Below are positions 9,286 to 18,500 of a stretch of DNA of 64,000 nucleotides, piece by piece. The position numbers and the translations under genes are program-made. The notes beneath the pieces are model-generated. The model made no database searches, had not been told where the DNA came from, and saw only the letters and a program-made list of their open reading frames with translations. The stretch comes from DASPWW01 sp963803425 (GTDB lineage Bacteria; Actinomycetota; Thermoleophilia; Solirubrobacterales; 70-9), in NCBI GenBank assembly GCA_963803425.1, contig CAWDMA010000001.1:1054001-1118000 (forward strand), written 5' to 3'. How positions within the stretch are numbered: the first letter of the stretch is position 1; the number at the start of each line of letters is the position of its first letter.

Positions 9286-10101
9286 ATGGAAGCCTCGACC
9301 GACACGCTCAAGACGTACCCGCGCTCCGCTCGCCGGACGCAGCCGGCCGCCCTCGCGGCCGGGCGGGAGCGGACGCTCCCGCAGCTCGGGCTGGCGCGAA
9401 TCATCGCGGTGTGGGCCGCGGCGGCGGTGCCGATGGCCGTGCTCGCATGGGTGGCGGCCCCCGCCCTCGCCGATCAGCTCGGCGGCCCCAGGCCCCTCGC
9501 TCAGGCGCTGCTGGTGACGCTGGCCGCGGGTCTGGTGTGGCAGTTCGCGCTCGTCGTGACCCTGATCAGGCGCGAGCAGGGGACGCTGCGGTGGTCGGTG
9601 GTGCGGGAGGCGCTGTGGCTGCGCTCCCCGCGCTCCCCGCGGAGCGGACGGAGCGGAGGCCGGGTGTGGCTGATCGTCGTGCCCCTGATCCTCGCGTTCG
9701 GGATCGAGGAGCTGGTCGGCATCCCGGGCCCCGCGGCCCGGGACATGGGCGAGTTTCTCGCGTCGCACGGTGGGCACGAGCTGCTCGCGGGCGCCTGGGG
9801 CTGGTTCGCGCTGATCGCGGCGATGGCAGTGTTCAACACGGTGCTCGGCGAGGAGCTGCTGTTCCGCGGCTACCTGCTCCCCCGGATGAACGGGGCGTTC
9901 GGGGAACGGGACTGGATCGCCAACGGGGTCCTGTTCGCCGTCTACCACCTGCACATTCCGTGGGTGATCCCGACGGCGCTGCTGGACACGTTCATCCTCG
10001 CCTATCCGTCGAAGCGCTACCGAAGCGCGCTGATCGGGATCGTCGTGCACAGCGCGCAGAGCGTCGTGATCCTGGGGCTGGTGCTGGCCCTGGTGGTGTA
10101 G
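9286..10101 (+). CDS. CPBP-family intramembrane metalloprotease (Abi/CAAX-like)
   Basis: A 271-residue polytopic membrane protein of the CPBP (CAAX protease / bacteriocin-processing) family. Start ATG 9286 is preceded by AAGGAGG. The motif EExxxR appears as GEELLFRGYLLPR (E189, E190, R194). A second motif with histidines, VYHLHIPW (H221, H223), fits the metal/catalytic site. Members cleave prenylated or small membrane peptides, or act in bacteriocin self-protection. The true substrate here is unknown. It lies divergently next to a two-component system and is followed after 17 bases by the GMC oxidoreductase locus. Confidence 0.88.
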   Translation: MEASTDTLKTYPRSARRTQPAALAAGRERTLPQLGLARIIAVWAAAAVPMAVLAWVAAPALADQLGGPRPLAQALLVTLAAGLVWQFALVVTLIRREQGTLRWSVVREALWLRSPRSPRSGRSGGRVWLIVVPLILAFGIEELVGIPGPAARDMGEFLASHGGHELLAGAWGWFALIAAMAVFNTVLGEELLFRGYLLPRMNGAFGERDWIANGVLFAVYHLHIPWVIPTALLDTFILAYPSKRYRSALIGIVVHSAQSVVILGLVLALVV

Positions 10102-10118
10102 CCGCATAGGATGACTCC

Positions 10119-11740
10119 GTGACTGAAGCCGACTACGTGATCGTCGGCGCCGGCTCGGCCGGGTGCGTGCTCGCCAACCGCCTCAGCGAGGATCCCTGCG
10201 ACGCGGGTGCTGCTGATCGAGGCCGGCGGGCGCGACCGCCATCCCAACATCAAGATCCCGGCGGCGTTCGCGAACCAGTTCCACGACCAAGCTCGACTGG
10301 GACTACGCGACCGAGCCCGAGCCCGCCGTCGACGGCCGCTCGCTCTACATCCCGCGCGGCAAGGTCGCTCGGCGGCTCGAGCTCGATGAACGCGATGCTC
10401 TACGTCCGCGGCCGGCCGCTGGACTACGACCTCTGGGCGAGCAGGGCGCGCCCGGGATGGGGCTGGAAGGACGTGCTGCCGTACTTCCTGCGCTCCGAGG
10501 ACAACGTCCGCGGCGCCTCGGAGTTCCACGGCGCCGGCGGCGAGCTGCGCGTCGAGGATCAGCGCTCGCCGCGCCCGCTCGACCGCCGGCTGCTCGAGGC
10601 CTGCGTCGCCGCCGGGATCCCGCGGATCGACGACTACAACGGTCCCGAGCAGGACGGCGCCTCGATGTTCCAGGTGACCCAGCGGGGCGGGCGCCGGTGG
10701 AGCGCGGCCGACGCCTTCCTGCGACCGGCGGCTCAAGCGGCCGAACCTGGAGGTCGTCACCCGCGCGACCGTCGTCGGCGTCGAGCTCGAGGGCGAGCGC
10801 GCGGTCGGGGTCCGCTACCGCGCCAGGCGCGGGCGCGAGCGGGCGCCGGGCGGGCGCGAGGTGATCCTTCCGCGCGGGCGCGATCGGCATCGCCGCAGAT
10901 CCTGCTGCTGTCCGGGATCGGTCCCGCCGACGCAGCTCGGCGAGCGTCGGCGTCGAGGTCCGCCACGAGCTGCCCGGCGTCGGCAGCAACCTCCAGGACC
11001 ACCCGTGCCTGACGATGCTCTGGGAGGTGTCGGAGACCGCGGCACCCTCTACGGCGCCGACAGTCCCGCGCCATCTCGCCGAGTGGCTGCTGCGCGCGGC
11101 GGGCCCGCTGACCTCGACCGCCGCCGAGGTGGTCGCCTTCGTGCGCACCCGGCCGGGCCTGCCGGCGGCCGACATCCAGTTCCACATGGGCGCGGCTCTA
11201 TTTCGAGGACCACGGGCGGAGGAGTTCGACGGCGACGCGATGACGATCGCGCCGGTCGCTCGTCAGCCCGAAGGCGCGCGGCCGGTGCTGGCTGCGGTCG
11301 GCCGACCCGCTCGGCAAGCCGCGGATCCTCACCAACTCGCTGTCGGAGCCCGACGACGTCGCCTCGCTGGTCGCCGGGATCGAGCTGGCCCGCGAGATCG
11401 CCTCGAAGCCGCCGCTCGCCGACGTCGTCGTGCGCGAGCTCAAGCCCGGGACCGGGCGTCACCGATCGCGACGAGCTCGAGGCGGACGTCTGCCGAGCGC
11501 CTGGTGCTGATCTACCACCCGGTCGGGACGTGCCGGATGAGCGACAGGGCCGACGACGCGGTGGTGGACTCCGAGCTCCGCGTCCACGGGATCGAGGGAC
11601 TGCGGGTGGTCGACGCGTCGGTGATGCCGGTGATCCCGGGCGGCAACACGAACGCCCCGACGATCATGGTCGCGGAGCGGGCCACCGACCTGATCCGGGC
11701 TCGCGCGCCGCTCGGGGCTACATCTGGTCGATCGAGATGA
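10119..11740 (+). pseudogene. GMC-family oxidoreductase (choline dehydrogenase-like), many frameshifts
   Basis: FAD-dependent GMC oxidoreductase, related to choline/alcohol dehydrogenases. It starts at GTG 10119 with the FAD-binding motif DYVIVGAGSAGCVLANRLSE. Family segments then recur in alternating frames: VLLIEAGGRDRHPNIKIPAA, DWDYATEPEPAVDGRSLYIP, GGSSSMNAMLYVRGRPLDYD, LLLSGIGPAD, PGVGSNLQDHPC, YHPVGTCRMSD, and finally VVDASVMPVIPGGNTNAPTI. About eight to ten single-base indels are needed to join them, for example an extra G before CTCGGCGGC near 10370. No family-breaking stop is seen inside the segments. Either a decaying gene or, more likely, a stretch of poor consensus sequence. The 3' end overlaps the truncated VOC gene. 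Confidence 0.8.
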
Positions 11741-12005
11741 TGTTGCCCTCGTCCACAGTCCGGTCGATGTCATCGACGAGGAAGGCGGCGAGGGTGGCGG
11801 TGGACTTGCCTGCGTTGGCAGGCGACGGATAGACGTACAGTGAGGAGCCCGCGCCGCACGGGTACTGAACCCCGCCGTCCGGCTGCACATCGCTCGCCGG
11901 GAGCCCGAGCTTTCCCTCGTAGAACTCCGGCGCCGTGCCCATGTCCGAGACCGCGAGCACCGGGATCACCTGGCTGTCGTTCAGGTCCACCCGCTCCTCC
12001 TTCAT
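11718..12005 (-). CDS. VOC/glyoxalase-family protein, C-terminally truncated
   Basis: A 95-residue vicinal-oxygen-chelate protein. The first 85 residues match the family (SQVIPVLAVSDMGTAPEFYE, then TATLAAFLVDDIDRTVDE). The expected second half, with GVTFEEY and an AWFKDPDGN-type end, is absent; after TVDE the frame reads GNIISIDQM and stops inside DNA that also encodes the end of the GMC locus. The ATG overlaps the stop of the K+ channel gene as ATGA, so the start is secure. The missing half points to a deletion or rearrangement at about 11740-11750, or to misassembly. Activity is doubtful. Confidence 0.7.
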   Translation of the reverse strand: MKEERVDLNDSQVIPVLAVSDMGTAPEFYEGKLGLPASDVQPDGGVQYPCGAGSSLYVYPSPANAGKSTATLAAFLVDDIDRTVDEGNIISIDQM

Positions 12006-12460
12006 CGCCGGTCGCGCAGCTCGCTCAGCTCGGCCTTCACCGAGGCGAGATCGTGCGCGATCTCGTCCAGCCTCTGCATCACGGGGTCGCGCCCGGCGGC
12101 GCGGCGCTGCTCCTGGGCCTGGGTGACGAACGCGCTCGTCACCACGCCGGTGATCACGGCGAGCAGCGAGAGCCCGCCCAGCATCAGGAAGGAGGCGATC
12201 AGCTTGCCGTCGGTCGACTGCGGCACGACGTCGCCGTACCCGACCGTGGTCACGGTCTGCAGGGCCCACCACATGCCGAGCCACACGTTCGGGAAGGTGT
12301 CGGGGTCGATGATGTGCTCGGCGAGCCCGAAGCTGACCACGGCGACGATCCAGATCGCTGCGATCAGGTAGGCGGCAAACCTGGGGCGCAGCCCCTTCGC
12401 CTCGACGCGCCCCGATACCCAGCGCTCTACTCGTCTCTCCTCTGGACGCGGGGCATCCAT
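12002..12460 (-). CDS. Two-TM potassium channel (Ion_trans_2)
   Basis: A 152-residue KcsA-like K+ channel subunit. Start ATG 12460 (GGGGGGATGG upstream) was chosen because the longer 12544 version adds a low-complexity stretch that overlaps the divergent ClC start. The first TM helix (about 29-47) is followed by a pore helix and the selectivity filter TTVGYGD at residues 71-77. A second TM helix lies at about 87-108, and a cytoplasmic coiled-coil tail (VMQRLDEIAHDLASVKAELS) probably mediates tetramerisation. It is coupled to the truncated VOC gene downstream and divergent from a ClC gene. Confidence 0.9.
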   Translation of the reverse strand: MDAPRPEERRVERWVSGRVEAKGLRPRFAAYLIAAIWIVAVVSFGLAEHIIDPDTFPNVWLGMWWALQTVTTVGYGDVVPQSTDGKLIASFLMLGGLSLLAVITGVVTSAFVTQAQEQRRAAGRDPVMQRLDEIAHDLASVKAELSELRDRR

Positions 12461-12486
12461 CCCCCCGCAGCTTATGCGCTCCAGTA

Positions 12487-13857
12487 ATGAGCGCCGTCGG
12501 CTTGCGTAATAAGGTGCCGCCCGTGGCTGACGCGCATGCGACACCGGATCCGGCCGCGGTGATGCGGGACCGTCGGTTCATCTTCGTGCTGGTCCTGGCG
12601 GCGGTGCTGGGGGTGATCGCCTCGCTTGCCGCGTGGGGCTTCCTCGAGCTGATCCACCAGCTTCAGATCTGGGTGTTCACGGACCTGCCCGACGCTGTGG
12701 GGTTCGACGACACGCCGTGGTGGTGGTATCTGCCCATCCTCCCGCTCGCCGGGGTGGTGGTCGCGTTTGCCATCACGCGGCTGCCGGGGCACGGCGGTCA
12801 CAAGCCAAGCAACGGCCTGGCTCCGGATCCGGTCCACGAGACGGCGCTGCCCGGAGTCGTGCTGGCGGGTGCCGCCACGATCGGCCTCGGGCTGGTGCTG
12901 GGCCCCGAGGCGCCGCTGATCGCGATCGGCGGCGGTCTCGGCTTCCTGGCGATCCGGCTCGTGCGCAGCGACGCCCCCGAGGAGGTCACCGCCGTGGTGG
13001 CCGCGTCGGGGACGTTCGCGGCGCTCTCGTTCCTGTTCGGCTCCCCCTTGATCGCCGCGGTGATCCTGATCGAAGCAGCCGGTCTGGGAGGGCGGCGGTT
13101 GCCCCTGGTGCTCGTCCCCGGGCTGCTGGCCGCCGGGATCGGGTCGCTGGTCTCGATCGGGATGGGCCACTGGACCGGGGTCGACACCAGCGATATCTCG
13201 CTCGGCACGCTGCCGGTTCCGGAGTACCCGCGTCCGGGCGCGATCGACTTCCTGTGGACGCTGCCGATGGCGGCCGCGATCGCGGTAGGGGTATTCGTGA
13301 TCTTCTCGATCGCCAGGCGACTCGAGCCGGAGGCGACGAAGCGACCCTTCATCGCGCTGCCCGTACTGGGGATCGCGGTCGCTGGCCTGGCGATCCTGTT
13401 CTCGGTGGCCACCGACAAGGGCGTGCACCAGGTCCTGTTCTCGGGCCAGACGACGATTGGCCCGCTCGTCGCCAACGACGCGAGCTGGTCGCTGTCGGCC
13501 CTCGCTCTCCTGATCGGCTTCAAGGGGATCGCGTACGCCCTGTCGCTGTCCGGCTTCCGTGGCGGCCCGGTGTTCCCGGCGATGCTGCTGGGGACGGCCG
13601 CCGGCCTGATGGCCGCCCAGCTCCCCGGCTTCGCGATCACCCCGGCGGTGGCGGTAGGGATCGGTGCGGCGATCGTCGCGATCCTGCGACTGCCGCTGGC
13701 CGCGGTCGTGCTGGCGACCCTTCTCACCTTGCCCAGCGGGGGCGTCGGGGCCGGCCCGGTGGTGATCGTCGGCGTCGTCGTCGCCTACCTGGTGACGATC
13801 GCCCTGCCCGACCCGGGGACCTTTCACCGGACGAGGCCCCAGCCCGGGTCCACTTGA
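12487..13857 (+). CDS. ClC-family chloride channel/transporter
   Basis: A 456-residue ClC protein with about ten to twelve hydrophobic segments. The anion-binding signature appears as GLVLGPEAPLIAIGGG, the counterpart of GREGP, near residues 135-150. A later pore-lining segment reads GFRGGPVFPAMLLGTAAGL (the GxFxP-like motif). No CBS domains follow. The longest start is ATG 12487; GTG 12523 is a reasonable alternative, giving VADAHATPD. The gating Glu of GREGP-type transporters appears as E in PEAP, so proton-coupled exchange is possible but not certain. It opens a plus-strand ion-transport block. Confidence 0.88.
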   Translation: MSAVGLRNKVPPVADAHATPDPAAVMRDRRFIFVLVLAAVLGVIASLAAWGFLELIHQLQIWVFTDLPDAVGFDDTPWWWYLPILPLAGVVVAFAITRLPGHGGHKPSNGLAPDPVHETALPGVVLAGAATIGLGLVLGPEAPLIAIGGGLGFLAIRLVRSDAPEEVTAVVAASGTFAALSFLFGSPLIAAVILIEAAGLGGRRLPLVLVPGLLAAGIGSLVSIGMGHWTGVDTSDISLGTLPVPEYPRPGAIDFLWTLPMAAAIAVGVFVIFSIARRLEPEATKRPFIALPVLGIAVAGLAILFSVATDKGVHQVLFSGQTTIGPLVANDASWSLSALALLIGFKGIAYALSLSGFRGGPVFPAMLLGTAAGLMAAQLPGFAITPAVAVGIGAAIVAILRLPLAAVVLATLLTLPSGGVGAGPVVIVGVVVAYLVTIALPDPGTFHRTRPQPGST

Positions 13858-13868
13858 GCGACGGCGAT

Positions 13869-14744
13869 GTGGTTCGGGTCGCGCCGGGGTGGCGGGTTCA
13901 GCGCGACGACGGCGTGGGACCGTTCACTAGCCGGGTCACCTGGCGACTGCCCGCCGGCGGCGAGGCGATCTGGGAGTCCCGCGTCGCCCGCAAGCGGGGG
14001 ACGATCGCGATCAGACCCGCCGCGGGCGAGCGGGTCAGGATCCTGCGGGCGCCGATTCCGGTGGCTCGACGCCTGCGCCGCGTCAACTGGGTCGCATCGG
14101 GTGCTTTCACCCTCGGCGGCCTGCTGTTCGCCCTCGGCGCGGTGGTGGCCCAGATCGGCTCGGGCGATGCGGCGTCTGCAGCGTCGATCTACTTCGCCGG
14201 GGGGATCTTCTTCAGTCTCGGAGCGTATGCCGCGCTGCTCGGCGCGATCAACGCTCCCCGGGGAGTCGGTCCCGATGGGACGTTCGCCGCGCCCCGGTGG
14301 CGATGGTGGTCGTACGAGCCCGACCGGATCGATTGGCTCAGCGCCTTCGTCCTGTTCGCGGGAACGGTCGCGTTCGGGGTCAGCCTGACCGCCTCGTTCA
14401 TCAACGGGCTCGACACGCGCGGGGTGGACCGGCTGATCTGGAGACCCGAGGTGGTCGGCTGCGTCCTCTTCCTGATCTCGGGTCACCTGGCGATGGGGGA
14501 GATCTGCCACCGGTTCTGGCCGTGTCTGCGCCGCCGCGATCTCGGCTGGGCGATCGTGGCCGTGAACCAGGTGGGCTCCGTGCTGTTCATGGTCTCGGCG
14601 ATCGCCGCATTCACCAGGCCCGAGACCATGGACGAGGTCAACGTCGGGATCGCCAACTGGGGCACGCTGACCGGGGCGGCCTGCTTCGCGATCGGCGGCG
14701 TCATGCAGGGATTCGATCGACCTCCCGCCAAGGCCGCGGATTGA
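13869..14744 (+). CDS. YrhK-like membrane protein
   Basis: A protein of about 290 residues. A soluble N-terminal part (about 1-75, GWRVQRDDGVGPFTSRVTW) is followed by seven or eight hydrophobic segments. Segments such as WVASGAFTLGGLLFALGAVV and WRPEVVGCVLFLISGHLAMG have the alternating Gly/Ser pattern of YrhK-type repeats. I place it in that loose group; the function is unknown. GTG 13869 was chosen; TTG 13854 would overlap the ClC stop. The tight link to ClC and to the downstream antiporter suggests a role in ion or pH homeostasis, by context only. Confidence 0.7.
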   Translation: MVRVAPGWRVQRDDGVGPFTSRVTWRLPAGGEAIWESRVARKRGTIAIRPAAGERVRILRAPIPVARRLRRVNWVASGAFTLGGLLFALGAVVAQIGSGDAASAASIYFAGGIFFSLGAYAALLGAINAPRGVGPDGTFAAPRWRWWSYEPDRIDWLSAFVLFAGTVAFGVSLTASFINGLDTRGVDRLIWRPEVVGCVLFLISGHLAMGEICHRFWPCLRRRDLGWAIVAVNQVGSVLFMVSAIAAFTRPETMDEVNVGIANWGTLTGAACFAIGGVMQGFDRPPAKAAD

Positions 14745-14780
14745 TCGCTCCTCATGCATAGGATCACTGCGGGCTGATCG

Positions 14781-16577
14781 ATGCTCTCGACGGATGCCAT
14801 CCTCACCGGTCTCGGGCTGGTGGTCGTGCTCGCGATCGCGTCGCGTCTCGTCGCGGATCGGCTCGGGCTGCCTGCGATCGTCGTCCTGCTTCCCGTCGGC
14901 TTCGTTGCCGGGATCCTGACTGACGACGTGCATCCCGACAAGCTGTTCGGGGACGCCTTCACGCCCCTGGTCGACCTGGGCGTCGGCGTGATCCTGTTCG
15001 AGGCGGGCCTGCGTCTCAGCTTCCATGAGCTGGGAAGCGGGATCAGGCGCGTGGTGGTGGCGCTGATCTCGATCGGAGCGTTGCTGACGGTGGCCGGCGT
15101 GACGGTTGCCGCCGAGCTGATCTTCGGGCTCGGCTGGGGGGTGTCGGCGATGCTGGGCGCGATCCTCGTCGTGTCGGGCCCGACCGTGGTGCTGCCGCTG
15201 CTGGCGTTCGTCCGTCCGTCGGAGCGGGTGCGCTCCGTCCTCAAGTGGGAGGGGACGTTGATCGACCCGATCGGGGCGCTGATCGGTGTGATCGCGTTCA
15301 ACGCCGTCCTGGAGGGGGCCGCCGGCGATCGACCCTTCCAGCCGGGAGCGATGCTGGTCAGCATCGGCGTCGGCCTGGCGGTGGGCCTCGCCGGCGCCGC
15401 GGTCCTGTGGGTGCTGCTCGGACGCCTTCAGCGCTCGGCCCCTGGACACGGCGTCGCCGTCGCGTTGATGGTGGTGATCGGTGCTGTCGTGGGAGCGGAC
15501 CTGATACGGGAGGACTCGGGATTCGTCGCGGCCGCGGTGATGGGGATTGCGATGGCGAACCAGCGACAGCTCGACGTGTCGCGGATCCTCGAGTTCCACG
15601 GGACCCTGGTCAGCCTGCTGATCGGAATGCTGTTCGTGCTGATCTCGGCGTCCGTGGAGCCCTCCGATGTGAGCGCGGTCCTCGCGGAGGGACTCGGCCT
15701 GATCGCCGTGATGGTGTTCGTGATCCGGCCGCTCGTCGTCGCGGTCGCTGCATGGAGGTCGAAGCTGACAATGAGCGAGCGCGCTTTCGTGGCGTGGATG
15801 GCCCCGCGGGGCATCGTCGCCGCCGCCACGGCGTCCGCGTTCGGGCTGTCCCTGACCCAGGCGGGGATCAAGGGGGCCGATCAGATCCTTCCGATCGCGT
15901 TCATCGTCATCTTCGGGACCGTCGTCCTGTACGGGCTGACGGCCACGCCGGTGGCACGCCTTCTGGGGGTGGCCGGTGCCGGGGCGCCGATAGTCCTGCT
16001 GGTCGGCGGGCATGCGTGGGCGCGGTCGATTGCGCAGTCGCTGAAGGCCGCGGGGCTCGGGGTCCGGCTGTGGACGGGTCGGCCCGAGGAGCAGGCGGCC
16101 GCGCGTGCGGCGGGCCTCGACGCCGGCACCGCCCGACTCGGGGACGACGTGGAGAGCCGGGAGCAGGAGCTCGCCGAGGTGAGCAAGGCGCTGCTGCTGA
16201 CCGAAAGCGACGACTTCAACGCCCTCGCGGCCTACGAGCTCCGACAGGAGCTCGGCAGCGACCGCGTCTTCAGGCTGCCGGTCTCCGACGGTGCGCTGGG
16301 CCTGGTGCCGAAGTACGAGGAAGGCGGGATCCTGTTCGGCGAGCAGCTCACCTTCGGCGAGCTGGCGCGCCGCTTCGACGCAGGGGCCCGGATCGTCGAG
16401 GTGCCGACCGACCGAGAGACCGGCCGCGACCCGCTCGACGAGACCCATACGCCGTTGTTCGTGATCGGGGGGGACGGGGACCTGCGGGTCGTACGCGCCG
16501 GAACCCTGCCCCCGGCGGCCCCCGGCGAGACGATCATCTGCCTCGTCGAGGCGGCGCACCCCGGCGCGGGATCATGA
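14781..16577 (+). CDS. CPA-type Na+/H+ antiporter (NhaP-like) with C-terminal TrkA-N-like domain
   Basis: A 598-residue cation:proton antiporter. About 12 hydrophobic segments span residues 5-395 (for example LVDLGVGVILFEAGLRLSFH, and GIVAAATASAFGLSL after MAPR). A cytoplasmic domain of about 200 residues starts with IVLLVGGHAWARSIAQSLK, a Rossmann-like GGxxxA pattern resembling TrkA-N. TrkA-N domains usually bind NAD(H) and gate transport. Start ATG 14781. Its stop overlaps the next start as ATGA, tying it to the DUF389 gene. Likely exports Na+ or K+ for pH and osmotic control. Confidence 0.9.
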   Translation: MLSTDAILTGLGLVVVLAIASRLVADRLGLPAIVVLLPVGFVAGILTDDVHPDKLFGDAFTPLVDLGVGVILFEAGLRLSFHELGSGIRRVVVALISIGALLTVAGVTVAAELIFGLGWGVSAMLGAILVVSGPTVVLPLLAFVRPSERVRSVLKWEGTLIDPIGALIGVIAFNAVLEGAAGDRPFQPGAMLVSIGVGLAVGLAGAAVLWVLLGRLQRSAPGHGVAVALMVVIGAVVGADLIREDSGFVAAAVMGIAMANQRQLDVSRILEFHGTLVSLLIGMLFVLISASVEPSDVSAVLAEGLGLIAVMVFVIRPLVVAVAAWRSKLTMSERAFVAWMAPRGIVAAATASAFGLSLTQAGIKGADQILPIAFIVIFGTVVLYGLTATPVARLLGVAGAGAPIVLLVGGHAWARSIAQSLKAAGLGVRLWTGRPEEQAAARAAGLDAGTARLGDDVESREQELAEVSKALLLTESDDFNALAAYELRQELGSDRVFRLPVSDGALGLVPKYEEGGILFGEQLTFGELARRFDAGARIVEVPTDRETGRDPLDETHTPLFVIGGDGDLRVVRAGTLPPAAPGETIICLVEAAHPGAGS

Positions 16578-17485
16578 TCAGCCTCGAGGTGTTCGGCCGG
16601 TCGGCCGAGATGGTCCGGGTCGCAGCGCGGCTCGACGGATACGAGGGTGTCAGCCGCGTCAGGCAGGCCGAGACGACGCGGCCGGGGTACGCGGTCGTCC
16701 TCGCGAGGGTGCGCCCGCGGATGGTGGATCCGCTGCTCGAGGAACTGCGCGAGCAGGGCGTTCCCGACGGCGACATCCTGCTGTCGCAGTTGGAGGTGAT
16801 CGGACGTGCCGCCTCCGCGCGGACCAAGCCGAGCCTGGTGTGGGAGGACGTGCTCGGCACCGCCTGGGTGAACGCGCGACCTATAGCCCGCTACCTCGCG
16901 TTCATGGTCGTCGCCGGCGTGATCGCCTCCTATGGCGTGCTGGACCGCAACGCGATCCTGATCGTCGGGGCGATGGCGGTGGCGCCCGACCTGCTGCCGA
17001 TCACAGCGGTCGGCGTCGGCCTCGTGGGGCGGCGGCTCGACCTGGCCGGCCGGGCGCTGCTGACGGTAGTGCTCGGCCTCGGCGTCGCGAGCGTCTGCGC
17101 GACGATCGTCGCGTTCGCCCTCGACGGCCTCGATCTGATCCCGTCGGGATTCAGCTTCGACGCCGCCTCGACCGCGCTCGGCGGCCTGACGAGCATCAAT
17201 GACGAGACCATCGTGGTGGCACTGGCCGCCGGTGCGGCCGGCATGCTGGCGCTCGAGACCCGCGCCAGCACGGCCGTCGGGGTGGCGATCTCGGTGACGA
17301 CGATTCCCGCGGCGGCATATCTGGGCGTCGCCGCCGGGCTCGGCGAGATCGGGAAGGCGGCGGGCACTCTCGGCCTGCTGAGCATGAACGTAACGATGAT
17401 GGTGCTCGGCGCCACGGTCACGCTCGGGGTGCAGGGAAGGCTCTCCTCGCGGGCCGTCGCGAGGCGACGCGGGGCGGCAGGGTGA
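16574..17485 (+). CDS. DUF389-family membrane protein
   Basis: A 303-residue protein. A soluble N-terminal part (1-95) has an ACT-like alternation of charged strands. The DUF389 membrane domain follows (about 105-300), with the family signature around DRNAILIVGAMAVAPDLLP and a later LTSINDETIVVALAAGAAGM. The family usually reads VGAMxxxPxxxP, which matches. Function in the family is unknown. The ATG overlaps the antiporter stop (16574-16577), so the two are co-translated, which supports a role linked to ion transport. Confidence 0.88.
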   Translation: MISLEVFGRSAEMVRVAARLDGYEGVSRVRQAETTRPGYAVVLARVRPRMVDPLLEELREQGVPDGDILLSQLEVIGRAASARTKPSLVWEDVLGTAWVNARPIARYLAFMVVAGVIASYGVLDRNAILIVGAMAVAPDLLPITAVGVGLVGRRLDLAGRALLTVVLGLGVASVCATIVAFALDGLDLIPSGFSFDAASTALGGLTSINDETIVVALAAGAAGMLALETRASTAVGVAISVTTIPAAAYLGVAAGLGEIGKAAGTLGLLSMNVTMMVLGATVTLGVQGRLSSRAVARRRGAAG

Positions 17486-17516
17486 GCGCCCGCCCCGCTC
17501 GCCGTGGTCGCGAGCG

Positions 17517-18500
17517 GTGACGGCTCCCGCAAGCCCGAGGCAGATCGTGCTCGTCGCCCGCATGCTCCCGCGGGCAGGGATTGATGCGCTCCGCGGCGCT
17601 GCCGAGACCCGGGAGGGCGGGCTGGACGCGCCTCGCGGGCGCCTGCTCGAGCTGGCGCGGGGGGCGGAGGCGATCGTCGTGGATCCGACGGTGAGGGTCG
17701 ACGGGGAGCTGCTCGATGCCGCCGGACCGCAGCTTCGGGTGGTCGCCAACTACGGAGTCGGCTACGACCACGTCGACGTCGAGGCATGCGATCGCCGGGG
17801 GGTTGTCGTCAGCAACACGCCCGGCGTCCTCACCGACTCCACGGCCGAGCTCGCGCTGGCGCTGACGCTCGCTGCGGCCCGGGGCATCAATGCCGCCGAG
17901 GCCGACCTGCGGGACGGTCGCTGGGCGGGTCCGCGGCCGGACGGGTACCTGGGCATGCAGCTCAGCGGAGCGTGCTTCGGAATCGCGGGGATGGGCAGGA
18001 TCGGGACCCGATACGCGGAGCTGGTTCGCCCGATGGCGGGGGAGATCGTGTACATCGGCCGGACGCCCAACGCCGATGCCGATCGCCGGCTCGGCACCGT
18101 CCGCGTCGACTTCGAGGATCTGCTGCGCCGATCCGATGTGATCAGCCTCCACCTTCCCGCGACGCCGGAGACCGCCGGGCTCGTCGGCCCCGACGAGCTG
18201 CAGCACATGAAGCCCGACGCGATCCTCGTCAACACCGCGCGCGGCACGCTCGTCGCCGAGCAGGCTCTCGCCGCCGCGCTGCGCGGGGGGGAGATCGGGG
18301 CCGCGGGCCTCGATGTCTACCAGCACGAGCCCGACGTCCCCGCCGAGCTCAGGGACGCGCCGCGCTGCGTGCTGCTCCCGCATATCGGCTCGGCCACCGT
18401 TCGCGCCCGAAACGCGATGGCGCGGCTCGTCGCGGACAACGTGCTCGTCGCGCTGCGAGGCGGCGCGCCCCCCAACCGCGTCGGCCCCGCGAAGCGCTGA
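17517..18500 (+). CDS. D-isomer-specific 2-hydroxyacid dehydrogenase
   Basis: A 327-residue NAD(P)-dependent dehydrogenase of the glyoxylate/hydroxypyruvate/phosphoglycerate type. The nucleotide-binding motif is GIAGMGRIGTRYAELV (about residues 157-172). The catalytic triad is present: Arg in LVNTARGTLV, Glu in LDVYQHEPDVP, His in VLLPHIGSAT. Likely reduces 2-oxoacids such as glyoxylate or hydroxypyruvate; the exact substrate cannot be told. GTG 17517 start, 31 bases after the DUF389 stop. It converges with the DUF7144 gene across a strong shared hairpin. Confidence 0.9.
   Translation: MTAPASPRQIVLVARMLPRAGIDALRGAAETREGGLDAPRGRLLELARGAEAIVVDPTVRVDGELLDAAGPQLRVVANYGVGYDHVDVEACDRRGVVVSNTPGVLTDSTAELALALTLAAARGINAAEADLRDGRWAGPRPDGYLGMQLSGACFGIAGMGRIGTRYAELVRPMAGEIVYIGRTPNADADRRLGTVRVDFEDLLRRSDVISLHLPATPETAGLVGPDELQHMKPDAILVNTARGTLVAEQALAAALRGGEIGAAGLDVYQHEPDVPAELRDAPRCVLLPHIGSATVRARNAMARLVADNVLVALRGGAPPNRVGPAKR

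Noticed and set aside
12633..13850. Plus-strand frame across the ClC gene joined to the YrhK-like protein as one long protein
   Set aside because: The first part is ClC in the wrong frame; only the part after about 13854 has membrane-protein character.
13824..16559. Very long minus-strand open frame (over 900 codons) opposite the YrhK-like and antiporter genes
   Set aside because: Arg/Asp/Gln/His-rich composition with no domain, lying fully antisense to two clear membrane proteins; a by-product of high GC codon bias.
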